Origin: Lachnospiraceae bacterium
GTDB taxonomy: Bacteria; Bacillota; Clostridia; Lachnospirales; Lachnospiraceae
Assembly (NCBI GenBank): GCA_024684085.1
Contig: JAIKXM010000039.1
Coordinates: 1-64,000, forward strand
Length of the DNA stretch: 64,000 bases
Reading direction: 5' to 3'
Position 1 is the stretch's first letter, and each line of letters opens with the position of its first letter. The notes beneath the pieces are model-generated. The model did not search any database. It had not been told where the DNA came from and was given only the letters and a program-made list of their open reading frames with translations. This document shows positions 8,389-18,031 of the stretch, one piece after another. Made by a program: the position numbers and the translations under genes.

Positions 8389-8694
8389 TCATTTTGGAAG
8401 CATTATACGAGGCTTATCCTTGTCCTGCTTGTACAGAACGATCTTCTTGCCTATCACCTGTACAACAACAGAACCTGTTCTGTCGGCAACCACTGATGCG
8501 ATCTCGCGCGGGTCGTCCATACAATTCTTAAGCACCGTGATCTTAAGCAATTCTCTTGTATTAAAAGCTTCTCTTATCGCTTCAATGAACTCAGGTGTGA
8601 CCGAACCCTTGCCTATCTGGAAAAGAGGTTCCGTTGTCATTGCGAGCCCCTTGAGATATGATCTCTGCTTGCTTGTCAAATTCATCTCTAACAC
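8389..8694 (-). CDS. yhbY: YhbY/CRM-domain RNA-binding protein
   Basis: LTSKQRSYLKGLAMTTEPLFQIGKGSVTPEFI, VADRTGSVVVQVIGKKIVLYK. Confidence 0.9.
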   Translation of the reverse strand: MLEMNLTSKQRSYLKGLAMTTEPLFQIGKGSVTPEFIEAIREAFNTRELLKITVLKNCMDDPREIASVVADRTGSVVVQVIGKKIVLYKQDKDKPRIMLPK

Positions 8695-8724
8695 CTTTCA
8701 TGTAAATGAGAGACACGCGCCTCA

Positions 8725-10011
8725 TCACTTATAGTAATCAAACTTTAGTCCATACAATCTTACGGTATCGCCTTCCTGGATACCAAGATCCTCAAGTTCT
8801 TTGAGTATACCGTTATCTTTAAGAAAACGCTGGAAGAACATGAAGCCTTTCTCACTCTCGAGATTGGTATATCCGAGCATCTTCTCGATCTTAGGACCTT
8901 CGATCACATACTCTTCGTTCTCTTCGTCGTAAGTAACTGTATAAGGCTCATCCGCTGCCATCTTACTCTCCGGGAAAAATTCCTGCTCAAAGATCTTAGG
9001 CTCATCGGGGATCTCGTCCAGCATATTACGAACTTTATACAGGATCTCTTTTATGCCTCTACCCGTAGCTGCGGACATGGGATAGATAAGATATCCTTCT
9101 TCGCTGAATTCATCGCGTAATCGCTGCAATACGTTCTCTTCTTCATCCGAAATAAGATCGAGCTTATTGGCTGCGATGATCTGTGGACGGGATAATAATT
9201 CCTCATTATAGAGCTTCAGCTCATTATTGATAGTCCTTATATCTTCTATCGGATCTCTGCCTTCCTGTCCGGAAGCATCCACTATATGGATAAGGACTTT
9301 TGTTCTCTCAATATGTCTTAAGAACTCATGACCGAGTCCGATACCGTCAGAAGCACCTTCGATAAGTCCCGGAATATCAGCCACAACAAAGCCCTTAGCA
9401 TCCTTAAGATCAACAACACCAAGATGAGGACTTAAGGTCGTAAAATGATAATTGGCTATCTCAGGTCTTGCATTCGATACCTTGGTTAGGAAGGTACTCT
9501 TACCGACATTAGGAAATCCCACAAGTCCTACATCTGCGATCACCTTAAGCTCCAATAAAAGAGTGAGCTCCTGAGCGGGCTGACCGGGCTGGGCATACTT
9601 CGGAGCCTGCATGGTACTTGTGGCATAATGCTGATTGCCGTTACCGCCCTTACCGCCTTTAAGAAGCGTATATGTCCTGTTATCACCTGACATATCAACG
9701 ATGACCTTACCTGATTCAGCTTCCTTAACAACAGTTCCTTCGGGCACTTTAAGTATAATGTCCGAACCGTTCTTGCCACGGCAGTTCTTCTTACCGCCTT
9801 CAGCACCCGGAGTCGCATTATATTTTCTGATATGACGGAACTCAGCGAGAGTATTGACACCGTTATCTATCTGAAGGATAACGCTTCCGCCGTCTCCTCC
9901 GTCACCACCGTCGGGACCGCCGTCAGGCACATATTTCTCTCTTCTGAATGAGACATGACCGTCTCCGCCTTTACCGCTTTTTACGTATATTGTAGCTCTG
10001 TCTGCAAACAT
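8725..10011 (-). CDS. obgE: GTPase ObgE/CgtA
   Basis: Gly-rich Obg N-domain, GFPNVGKSTF, DIPGLIEGASDGIGLGHEFLRHIERT, OCT domain. Confidence 0.97.
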   Translation of the reverse strand: MFADRATIYVKSGKGGDGHVSFRREKYVPDGGPDGGDGGDGGSVILQIDNGVNTLAEFRHIRKYNATPGAEGGKKNCRGKNGSDIILKVPEGTVVKEAESGKVIVDMSGDNRTYTLLKGGKGGNGNQHYATSTMQAPKYAQPGQPAQELTLLLELKVIADVGLVGFPNVGKSTFLTKVSNARPEIANYHFTTLSPHLGVVDLKDAKGFVVADIPGLIEGASDGIGLGHEFLRHIERTKVLIHIVDASGQEGRDPIEDIRTINNELKLYNEELLSRPQIIAANKLDLISDEEENVLQRLRDEFSEEGYLIYPMSAATGRGIKEILYKVRNMLDEIPDEPKIFEQEFFPESKMAADEPYTVTYDEENEEYVIEGPKIEKMLGYTNLESEKGFMFFQRFLKDNGILKELEDLGIQEGDTVRLYGLKFDYYK

Positions 10012-10040
10012 AAATGAATACCAACCTCAAATTAAACAAA

Positions 10041-10068
10041 CAGACCCCAAGATAATCCTGGGGCCTGT
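10041..10068 (-). terminator. Intrinsic terminator downstream of rpmA
   Basis: Minus strand CAGGCCCCAggattatctTGGGGTCTG followed by TTTGTTT. Confidence 0.75.
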
Positions 10069-10073
10069 GGATA

Positions 10074-10358
10074 TTACTTTTCTACCGGATAAACAGAAGC
10101 CTGCTTCTTGTCTCTTCCCAATCTTTCGAATCTGAGAACGCCGTCTGTAAGAGCGAATAATGTATCATCGCCACCACGACCTACATTAACGCCCGGATGA
10201 ATCTTAGTTCCGCGCTGTCTGTAAAGAATATTACCGGCCTTTACGAATTGTCCATCAGCTCTCTTAGCTCCAAGTCTCTTGGATTCTGAGTCTCTACCGT
10301 TCTTGGTAGAACCAACACCCTTCTTATGAGCAAAGAATTGAAGGTTTAAATTCAACAT
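10074..10358 (-). CDS. rpmA: 50S ribosomal protein L27 with Prp-cleavable N-terminal extension
   Basis: [37 protein letters not shown]. Confidence 0.97.
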   Translation of the reverse strand: MLNLNLQFFAHKKGVGSTKNGRDSESKRLGAKRADGQFVKAGNILYRQRGTKIHPGVNVGRGGDDTLFALTDGVLRFERLGRDKKQASVYPVEK

Positions 10359-10362
10359 GGTC

Positions 10363-10683
10363 TTATACCTCCTGAAATTCTAATTGCAAATATTTGTCAC
10401 CGTACTGTTCTACGATGCTCTTTAAGCCCAAAATATATGAATCTATCAGTACTGAAGCCTTATCACCATAACCGTCATCGAACATACAACTGATAATACC
10501 TTCTTCGGTCGAGACTCTCATCGGAGTATCTGTAAGAGCTTCGATGCTGTTGACCGTATTAATGGTAAGTATCGAAATAGCTGAACATACGATATCGCGA
10601 CCTCTTCTGTCGAACCCTGAATGGCCGCTGGTAACAAAACCTTTATAATTATCACCGGACTTAAAGAATGTAACTTTGGTCAT
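10363..10683 (-). CDS. prp: Ribosomal-processing cysteine protease Prp
   Basis: [20 protein letters not shown] (catalytic His/Cys), between rplU and rpmA. Confidence 0.92.
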   Translation of the reverse strand: MTKVTFFKSGDNYKGFVTSGHSGFDRRGRDIVCSAISILTINTVNSIEALTDTPMRVSTEEGIISCMFDDGYGDKASVLIDSYILGLKSIVEQYGDKYLQLEFQEV

Positions 10684-10704
10684 ATCTAACCTGCAAACAT
10701 ATAA

Positions 10705-11010
10705 TTATGCGTTAATCTTGTCGATCTTAACTTCTGTGTATGCTTGTCTGTGACCATTCTTCTTGTGGTAACCGGTCTTTCTCTTGTACTTGTATACAAT
10801 AACCTTCTTACCCTTGCCCTGGTTCATAACTGTTGCAGAAACTGTTGAGTTAGCTACTGCATCACCAACCATAAGCTCGTTATCCTTGATAGCGATAACC
10901 TGATCAAATGTAACAGTATTGCCGGCTTCCTCGTTGAGCTTCTCAACCTTGATCACATCACCTTCTGAAACCTTATACTGCTTACCACCTGTTGCTATAA
11001 TTGCGTACAT
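10705..11010 (-). CDS. rplU: 50S ribosomal protein L21
   Basis: MYAIIATGGKQYKVSEGDVIKVEKLN...KRKTGYHKKNGHRQAYTEVKI. Confidence 0.97.
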   Translation of the reverse strand: MYAIIATGGKQYKVSEGDVIKVEKLNEEAGNTVTFDQVIAIKDNELMVGDAVANSTVSATVMNQGKGKKVIVYKYKRKTGYHKKNGHRQAYTEVKIDKINA

Positions 11011-11091
11011 GAGGTTAATCCTCCTTTTTCTAAATCTCGCTAACTATGGCGCTGCATATATGCAGACTTATAGCCTCGTTATGCGGCATAC
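11011..11091 (-). ncRNA. Candidate L21 leader (5' UTR of rplU)
   Basis: Untranslated leader with the perfect palindrome CTGCATATATGCAG, partly paired TAACGAGGC/GCCATAGTTA arms and SD GGAGG; L21 leaders are known in Firmicutes. Confidence 0.5.
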
Positions 11092-11097
11092 TCATAA

Positions 11098-11126
11098 ATA
11101 ATACCAATACTCCCTCTTAAAGTCAA
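11098..11126 (-). promoter_or_regulatory. rplU-prp-rpmA promoter
   Basis: Minus strand TTGACT-17 bp-TATTAT with an AT-rich (TTTA)n tract upstream at 11141-11174. Confidence 0.7.
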
Positions 11127-11140
11127 TAACATTTTACAAA

Positions 11141-11174
11141 TTTATTATTTATTTATTATTTATTATTTATTATA
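11141..11174. repeat. AT-rich (TTTATTA)n low-complexity tract
   Basis: tttattatttatttattatttattatttattata. Confidence 0.9.
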
Positions 11175-11354
11175 GTTTCATGAGGTAAGTTACTAAGAGT
11201 TGCAGGACAATATATTCTCAAGAAACGCCTATGTAAGCGTCGGCACTTAACGAGCCACCGGCGAGTTTAGTGTCCGTTACGCTTACATCGGAGCGAAAGC
11301 GCCGTTTCGGTGAATATATTGTCCTGCAACGAAAAAACACATATGAAAAATAAT
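11169..11354. mobile_element. Diverged long MITE-like element (copy 3); conserved core 11199-11330
   Basis: Core has the same layout as copies 2 and 4, bounded by GTTGCAGGACAATATATT/AATATATTGTCCTGCAAC; outer arms are degraded and no TSD was recognised. Confidence 0.75.
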
Positions 11355-11356
11355 CT

Positions 11357-12646
11357 TTACCTTCGAGCAAGTTCTTCGGTGATGTCTTCCCAGGTGATAT
11401 CCTTCTCAGCCATAAGTACCATACAATGATACAGGAAATCACTTATCTCATACTTGATCTCATTGGGATTGGGATTCTTGGCTGCAATAACGATCTCTGT
11501 GGCCTCTTCTCCCACCTTCTTAAGGATCTTATCGATTCCCTTATCGAAGAGATAATTGGTATAAGAACCTTCCTTTGGATGGATCTTACGATCTTTGATA
11601 ACATCGAAAACATCTTCGAATACTTTAAGAGGATTATCTTTTACATTAATATTCTTCTCATAAACAGGTGTATAGAAACAACTCTTATTACCTGTATGGC
11701 AGGCAGCACCTATCTGAGTTACCTTGGCAAGCAGTGTATCCTTGTCACAGTCAACTGAAAGCGACTGCAGATACTGGAAATGACCGCTTGTCTCGCCCTT
11801 GATCCACTGGCTCTGTCTGCTTCTGCTGAAATATGTCATCCTCCCTGTATTAAGTGTCGCATTGTAGGCTTCCTCATTCATGTAAGCCAACATAAGGACT
11901 TCTGAGGTGTGAACATCCTGAACGACAACAGGAACGAGCGAGTCGGAGTTCTTCTTAAGCTCATCCCAGCTAACCATGATCTTACGCTTTGAAGTCTCGA
12001 TACCGTTCTCCTCAAGAAGAGTCTTGATCTTCTCAAGATCGTCGGCATTATCGCTTATTACATCGCCTGCAATACCGATTACCTTATTCTCGGCGCTTAT
12101 GTTCAGTATCTTATCAAGGCTTACCTCGGGAAGCATAGCCATGATCCCGACAGGGGTGATCTCAAGCGCCTCTCGTACAGTCTTGGCATCCATATAGATT
12201 ATGCCATCGGCATATTTTTTAATAAGATCTGCTCTTGAACCACTGATCTCTTCACAGCTTCCGGCACAGACCATGATCTTATCCTTGCCGAACTTCTTGC
12301 TGACTTCTTCCGTGATCTCAACATTATCTTCCTTGGAATAATTAAGCACGCCCTTGGCACATCCGGCATAGAGAAGCTTCTTGATATCTTCCATACGCTT
12401 AACATTACCTGCGCCAACTACGGGAATATCGATGGACTCACATATCTCCTTGATCATATCGAGTGAGGCTTCGTGCTGTTCATCCGTCTCGGATTTGTCC
12501 CAGATGATTATCTCATCGCAACCCGAATCACAATATTTGATGGCAAGTCTTACAGGGTCCTCTGCGATAACCGTATCATCTTTGAAGCCCTTTACAGCCT
12601 TCTTGTCTTTTAAAAAAATGCTTGCACTGAATCTAATGGATTTCAT
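11357..12646 (-). CDS. HisF/HisA-like domain fused to HisI-HisE
   Basis: N-terminal barrel-like segment ([42 protein letters not shown]), then HisI ([39 protein letters not shown]) and HisE ([31 protein letters not shown]). Confidence 0.9.
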   Translation of the reverse strand: MKSIRFSASIFLKDKKAVKGFKDDTVIAEDPVRLAIKYCDSGCDEIIIWDKSETDEQHEASLDMIKEICESIDIPVVGAGNVKRMEDIKKLLYAGCAKGVLNYSKEDNVEITEEVSKKFGKDKIMVCAGSCEEISGSRADLIKKYADGIIYMDAKTVREALEITPVGIMAMLPEVSLDKILNISAENKVIGIAGDVISDNADDLEKIKTLLEENGIETSKRKIMVSWDELKKNSDSLVPVVVQDVHTSEVLMLAYMNEEAYNATLNTGRMTYFSRSRQSQWIKGETSGHFQYLQSLSVDCDKDTLLAKVTQIGAACHTGNKSCFYTPVYEKNINVKDNPLKVFEDVFDVIKDRKIHPKEGSYTNYLFDKGIDKILKKVGEEATEIVIAAKNPNPNEIKYEISDFLYHCMVLMAEKDITWEDITEELARR

Positions 12647-12758
12647 TCAATAACTCCTTAATCTAATGTTCATCAGGTCACTGCCCCCGAACCAAAGCCT
12701 TAAGTAAGGCATGAAGAGATACTATACAAGGCTTTAATTAACGGTCCCAATGACTTGT

Positions 12759-13349
12759 TTATGCCAGATAACCCTTTGTGCTCAAGACATCCTTGATACG
12801 GGGATCTGCCTGTGTGGCTTCATCAAGAGCCTTACCGAATGCCTTGAATACGGCTTCTGCAATATGATGCGAATTGGATCCGCTGATCATCTTGATATGT
12901 ATGTTCATCATCGCGCTGTAACTGATGGCGGTGAAGAACTCTTTGATAAGCTCAGTATCAAGATCACCGATCTTCTCGGTATTAAAAGTAACATCATAAT
13001 CGATATACGGTCTGCCACAGAGATCGATAGAGCATAATACAAGGGCGTCATCCATGGGAAGGATGAAATAACCAAATCTCTTGATACCCTTCTTGTCTCC
13101 AAGTGCCTGCTTGATAGCTGTACCTAACACGATACCTGTATCTTCTACCGTATGATGACAGTCAACATCAAGATCTCCGTTAACGTTACACTTCATATCG
13201 AAGAATCCGTGCTTGGTAAATCCCTGTAACATGTGATCGAAGAAGCCGATACCTGTATCGATAGTGTAACTGCCTTCTCCGTCAATATTAAAATCAAGTG
13301 AGATCTGAGTCTCTTTAGTATCTCTTGTGATAGTAGCAACTCTGGTCAT
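12759..13349 (-). CDS. hisB: Imidazoleglycerol-phosphate dehydratase
   Basis: GIGFFDHMLQGFTKHG, DCHHTVEDTGIVLG, SNSHHIAEAVFKAFGKAL. Confidence 0.96.
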   Translation of the reverse strand: MTRVATITRDTKETQISLDFNIDGEGSYTIDTGIGFFDHMLQGFTKHGFFDMKCNVNGDLDVDCHHTVEDTGIVLGTAIKQALGDKKGIKRFGYFILPMDDALVLCSIDLCGRPYIDYDVTFNTEKIGDLDTELIKEFFTAISYSAMMNIHIKMISGSNSHHIAEAVFKAFGKALDEATQADPRIKDVLSTKGYLA

Positions 13350-13368
13350 GTTACTCCCCTTTCTTATC

Positions 13369-14658
13369 TCAATCTTCGAACCTTATCTTAACTGAATTAG
13401 CGTGTGCCGTAAGCTGTTCCTTCTCGGCAAAGTACTCAACCTTCTTGTATACATCCCGAAGACCTGCCTCGGAATAAGCGATTATACTTGTCTTCTTGGT
13501 GAATTCATCCACATTGAGCGGTGAGAAGAATTTCGCTGTACCGTTTGTAGGTAATATATGATTAGGACCAGCGAAATAATCACCAAGAGGCTCTGATGAA
13601 TAAGGACCTATAAAGATCGCACCTGCGTTCTTAATCTTAGTCATCACTTCAAAGGCATTATCAGTCTGGATCTCAAGGTGTTCGGAAGCTATCTCATTGG
13701 CAGTCTCTATCAGCTCATCCATTGAACTTCCAACAAGTATATATCCGTAATTATCCAAAGACTTGGTAATGATATCCTTACGTGAAAGCTCTGATGTGAA
13801 TCTGTCAGTCCATTCAGATACCTTCTTGGCCAATTCCTTCGAATCGGTTAATAAGATCGCGCTTGCAAGTTCATCATGCTCTGCCTGACTTAAGAGATCC
13901 GCAGCAACGAACTTGGGATTGGCATTCTTATCTGCTATTATAAGTATCTCACTCGGACCGGCAATGGAATCTATACCTACAGAACCGAAACAAGCCTTCT
14001 TGGCAAGGGCTACAAATATATTACCGGGACCTGTGATCTTATCTACCTTTGGGATTGATTCCGTTCCGTAAGCCAGTGCCGCTATCGCCTGAGCACCACC
14101 AACTTTTATCACCTTATCAACTCCTGCTATATCAGCAGCAACGAGTGTTGCGGGAGCAACCTTTCCGCCGAGAGCCGGAGTCATAAGCACGATCTCTTCA
14201 ACGCCTGCAACCTTGGCAGGTATAACGTTCATCAGCACGCTTGAAGGATAAGCTGCCTTACCGCCCGGAGCATAACATCCGACAGAAGCTATGGGTGTGA
14301 TCTTCTGACCGAGGATACTTCCATCAGGCTTGGTTGTGATCCAGCTTTCTTTCACCTGTTTCTTGTGAAAGTCCTCTATATTGGATGCCGCTTCCTTAAG
14401 AATAGAGATAAGCTTATCATCAACTTCCTTATAAGCTTCTTCTATCTCTTCCTTTGTAGCAAATACATTGGAAGCATTAACATCCCATTTATCGAATTTT
14501 GAAGTAAGCTCAAAGACTGCTTTATCTTTGTTAAGTCTAACATCTTCAACGATCTTATTAACAGTCTCTTCATATTCGGCATACTGATTGGGACTTCTCT
14601 TAAGAAGGTCATTCAGTATATTCTTCTTAGTACTTTCATTTAATTCTACTATTCTCAT
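13369..14658 (-). CDS. hisD: Histidinol dehydrogenase
   Basis: GCYAPGGKAAYPSSVLMNVIPAKVAGV, GPSEILIIAD, LSQAEHDE, GPNHILPTNGTAKF. Confidence 0.96.
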   Translation of the reverse strand: MRIVELNESTKKNILNDLLKRSPNQYAEYEETVNKIVEDVRLNKDKAVFELTSKFDKWDVNASNVFATKEEIEEAYKEVDDKLISILKEAASNIEDFHKKQVKESWITTKPDGSILGQKITPIASVGCYAPGGKAAYPSSVLMNVIPAKVAGVEEIVLMTPALGGKVAPATLVAADIAGVDKVIKVGGAQAIAALAYGTESIPKVDKITGPGNIFVALAKKACFGSVGIDSIAGPSEILIIADKNANPKFVAADLLSQAEHDELASAILLTDSKELAKKVSEWTDRFTSELSRKDIITKSLDNYGYILVGSSMDELIETANEIASEHLEIQTDNAFEVMTKIKNAGAIFIGPYSSEPLGDYFAGPNHILPTNGTAKFFSPLNVDEFTKKTSIIAYSEAGLRDVYKKVEYFAEKEQLTAHANSVKIRFED

Positions 14659-14764
14659 ACAATCATTCCTTCCGAATTTATTCGGGTATAACACTTTTAT
14701 GCTTAGCTATAAAACCCTATTATGCCAAGACATTATAAATAGCCCGGACCTTATTGAACCGGAT

Positions 14765-16393
14765 CTATTCCGGTATAACGGTCTTAAGCTTAGCTATCAG
14801 CTCTCTTATTCTTGTTGCCTGCATCTGCATACTTACCTTATTGACAACAACTCTTGCAGACAGAGGACAGATCTCTTCAAGAACAGTCAGCCCGTTCTCC
14901 CTGAGTGTAGAACCTGTCTCAACTATATCAACTATAACATCTCCGAGACCGACGATCGGTCCGAGCTCAACAGAACCGTTCAATTTGATGAGCTCAACAG
15001 TCTGGGCTTTTTTGTTATAGAAATAATCCTTAGCGATCTTTGGATATTTGGTACATACCCGGATCTTCTCATGATGCTTAAGGAGCTCTGAAGCCTCAGC
15101 GGGACCGCATACGCACATTCTGCACTTACCGAAGTTAAGGTCAAGAACCTCATATATACTTCTGTCTTCCTCAAGAATGGTATCTTCGCCTACAACGCCG
15201 ATATCAGCCGCGCCATACTCCACATAGGTCGGCACATCGGGGCCTTTGGAAAGGAAGAACTTAAGCTTAAGATCCTCATTAACGAAGATAAGCTTTCTTG
15301 TGTCCTTATCTTTCATCTCTTCACAGGTGATACCGATGGACTCTAAGAGTGACAGTGTCTTATCAGCAAGCCTGCCCTTTGTAAGTGCAAAGGTTATATA
15401 ATCATCCCCGGCATTATCGGCATTCTTAAGTGCCTGAAGCAGATCATCGATCAATATCACAAAACCGATTGCAGCTGAGTCCTTGCCGAATTTAGCGAGC
15501 AAATTATCGTAGCGACCGCCCTTAAGGATACAGTCACCGACTCCATATGTATAAGCTCTGAAGACCATACCTGTATAATATCTGTATTTGTTGACCATGC
15601 TCAGGTCGAAGGTAATATAATCCGTATAACCGCCATCCTTAAGGATATCATAGAGAGCCTTAAGATGGTTGACAGCTTTTACAGACTCATCATTACTGAT
15701 AAGAGAGCCTGCCTTGTCAAGAACATCAAGACCGCCGTAGAGATCCTCAAGACCAAGGATAATATCCATATCTTCCGATGATATATTGCATTCCTTAAGA
15801 TACTCTTCCGCTTCGAAATACTTCTTGGAATTGATATAATCCCTAAGGGTATATTCCTGCTGGGTTGTAAGACCGAACTGCAAGCAGAGCCCCTTGAAGA
15901 AATCGATATTACCGATTGTCAGCTTGAAGGTCTTAAGTCCTGATCTTACAAGCGCGTCGATCGCAAGTCTGATAACTTCGGCATCAGCCTCGATAGAACT
16001 GTCACCGATAAGTTCAACACCCATCTGGGTAGTCTCTTTTAACTTACCCTGAAGTTCCGAAGTCTGCGAAAAAGTATTGCCCTTATATGTGAATCTTATG
16101 ATATCGGCATCTTCCATAAAATACTTCGCTGCGCATCTTGCGACCGCCGGAGTAAAATCGGATCTGAGCGCCAATATCTCGCCGTCTCTGTCGCTGAATT
16201 TATAGAGATCCTTGGAAGGTGTCGTACCTATTTCATTACCGAATATATTGAGAAATTCAAAGGTCGGGGTCTGAATATCCCTGTAATTGTGCTCTTTGAA
16301 CACACGATGAATGGCATCCTCAACCGATACCTTCTTCTCATAATCCTGATCATATATATCCTGAACACCGTCGGGAGTATGTAAAATCTTCAT
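14765..16393 (-). CDS. Fused HisZ (HisRS-like regulatory subunit)-HisG (short ATP phosphoribosyltransferase)
   Basis: N-half TPDGVQDIYDQDYEKK...LRSDFTPAVARCAAKYF (HisZ); C-half FALTKGRLADKTLSLLESIGI...VEYGAADIGVVGEDTI...DIVETGSTLRENGL (HisG). One continuous 542-aa ORF. Confidence 0.93.
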   Translation of the reverse strand: MKILHTPDGVQDIYDQDYEKKVSVEDAIHRVFKEHNYRDIQTPTFEFLNIFGNEIGTTPSKDLYKFSDRDGEILALRSDFTPAVARCAAKYFMEDADIIRFTYKGNTFSQTSELQGKLKETTQMGVELIGDSSIEADAEVIRLAIDALVRSGLKTFKLTIGNIDFFKGLCLQFGLTTQQEYTLRDYINSKKYFEAEEYLKECNISSEDMDIILGLEDLYGGLDVLDKAGSLISNDESVKAVNHLKALYDILKDGGYTDYITFDLSMVNKYRYYTGMVFRAYTYGVGDCILKGGRYDNLLAKFGKDSAAIGFVILIDDLLQALKNADNAGDDYITFALTKGRLADKTLSLLESIGITCEEMKDKDTRKLIFVNEDLKLKFFLSKGPDVPTYVEYGAADIGVVGEDTILEEDRSIYEVLDLNFGKCRMCVCGPAEASELLKHHEKIRVCTKYPKIAKDYFYNKKAQTVELIKLNGSVELGPIVGLGDVIVDIVETGSTLRENGLTVLEEICPLSARVVVNKVSMQMQATRIRELIAKLKTVIPE

Positions 16394-16462
16394 AAACAGC
16401 TCTCCTTCACTTTAGCGTGCTAATGTGCTAATAAGTTAACAAAATGAATTATAACCAAAATA

Positions 16463-16990
16463 TTATCTACCGTCAATATCTTTTTGGACATAATTCAGAT
16501 AAGGAATTATACCATTTTCGTTCATTTCTATAAAAAAATCCGGATCTAACTCTTCTATCCTTATGCTCTTCCTGCCACCGTTTTTCGACCTGTCATAGAA
16601 GATCAGCATCTCTCTGAGTGTCATATAATAAAAGCGGTCGCTTCCGGTGAAATTGATAAGAAAAAAAGCAACGCCGTCCTGTTTCTCGAACTTATTCATA
16701 AAATCCACCTGATGTTCGTGGATATTTTGGAGTGAAAAAGTATCAGTAGCACTCTCTTTTGCATCGAAACAGATGGGAATGCCTTGTACGGCGCCTATGT
16801 AATCAACGGTACTCTTGGTATTGAAATAGGCAAGAGTGATCTGTCGGTTCTTATTCATCTCCACAGGCGTGATCGGTGTGGGGATCTTCTGAACAAGAGC
16901 CAGTTCTTCCATCATATACAGTTCGTTAGTGCGGTTAATGATATTCTCAAGAGCCGATCCTCTTAAGCCTCTTGTTTTCCAGGTTGACAT
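16463..16990 (-). CDS. recU: Holliday junction resolvase RecU
   Basis: TRGLRGSALENIINRTNELY, STVDYIGAVQGIPICFDAKE, HQVDFMNKFEKQDGVAFFLI. Confidence 0.92.
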   Translation of the reverse strand: MSTWKTRGLRGSALENIINRTNELYMMEELALVQKIPTPITPVEMNKNRQITLAYFNTKSTVDYIGAVQGIPICFDAKESATDTFSLQNIHEHQVDFMNKFEKQDGVAFFLINFTGSDRFYYMTLREMLIFYDRSKNGGRKSIRIEELDPDFFIEMNENGIIPYLNYVQKDIDGR

Positions 16991-17981
16991 AACTATTTGG
17001 AACCTCACATATAATATTTAGATCGTCTAATTCAGGGAAGCCTTCATTGGCTGAGGGGAAGCTCACCCTTGCGCAGTGAAGGAGCTGATATTTAATTCCA
17101 TATTGTTGAAGTATCTGGTTGACCTTCTTGTCGCCGTATTTGGTATCGCCCAGGATCGGATGCCCCAGAGAAGCCATATGGGCTCTGATCTGATGCGTCT
17201 TACCCGTGAACAGTTCGATCTCGCAATCGGTACAATCAAAGCCGTAAAGATCGTTGTGATATTGTAATGGCTTAACTCCGGTCTTGATCTCGTCGTAATC
17301 TCCTTGATCTGTATCAACTATAGTTACGGTGTTAGTATCGCTTTCTTTAGTGATATAAGCCTTGTATATCTTCTCTTCCTTCACTTTGCCAAGGAGAAAA
17401 GTACGATAAAACTTACCGAGATTCCGGTTACGTAAAAGCTCAGAAAGATATATACTGCCCGCCAGAGTCTTCGCCGTAAGTATTATACCGGAAGTATTCC
17501 TATCAAGGCGGTTCATTACAGAAGGACGATATATACGAAGCAAATCCTTGGATATCTTATCATGAGTGTTCAGATATCCAATAAGCCATTCATTGATACT
17601 TAAAGTTGCGCGGTCTGCCTTTTGGGAGAGAACTCCGGCAGGTTTATTGAGGAATAGGAAATTATCGCTTTCGTACAGGATCTGAACGCCCTTTATCTTA
17701 TCATAAGCCGTTATTCCTTCAACAATAATATCATCATATATCGAATCTGAAGTGTCATTAATTCCTCTGAATGAATCGAAAGTCTCATCTTTCAGAAACA
17801 GCCTGATCTCATCTCCGGCTTTCAGATGTTCACTCCCGTCAGCCTTCTTACCGTTTAGAGTGATATTCTTATTGCGAAGCTGCTTGCGCAAGAGACCTTT
17901 CGGTATCTTAGGCATGAGCTTCATAAGATACTTATACAGCGTTATTCCGTTTTCAGATCTGTCTATAGTCTTAAGTATCAT
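16947..17981 (-). CDS. RluA-family RNA pseudouridine synthase
   Basis: S4-like N-terminus; YRPSVMNRLDRNTSGIILTAK, TGKTHQIRAHMASLGHPILGDTKYG. Confidence 0.92.
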   Translation of the reverse strand: MILKTIDRSENGITLYKYLMKLMPKIPKGLLRKQLRNKNITLNGKKADGSEHLKAGDEIRLFLKDETFDSFRGINDTSDSIYDDIIVEGITAYDKIKGVQILYESDNFLFLNKPAGVLSQKADRATLSINEWLIGYLNTHDKISKDLLRIYRPSVMNRLDRNTSGIILTAKTLAGSIYLSELLRNRNLGKFYRTFLLGKVKEEKIYKAYITKESDTNTVTIVDTDQGDYDEIKTGVKPLQYHNDLYGFDCTDCEIELFTGKTHQIRAHMASLGHPILGDTKYGDKKVNQILQQYGIKYQLLHCARVSFPSANEGFPELDDLNIICEVPNSYVNLENKRLKRIGS

Positions 17982-18031
17982 GGATATACTCCCAAAAAAA
18001 CCGGAATCCGTAGATTCCGGCTCTTAGATCA

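Noticed and set aside
11218-11442. 74-aa minus-strand ORF over MITE copy 3
   Set aside because: Spans the hairpin element and the 3' end of hisIE in another frame; not protein-like.
16394-16462. T-box or his-leader attenuator upstream of hisZG
   Set aside because: Gap to recU is only ~69 bp and lacks a T-box sequence, a His codon run or a terminator.
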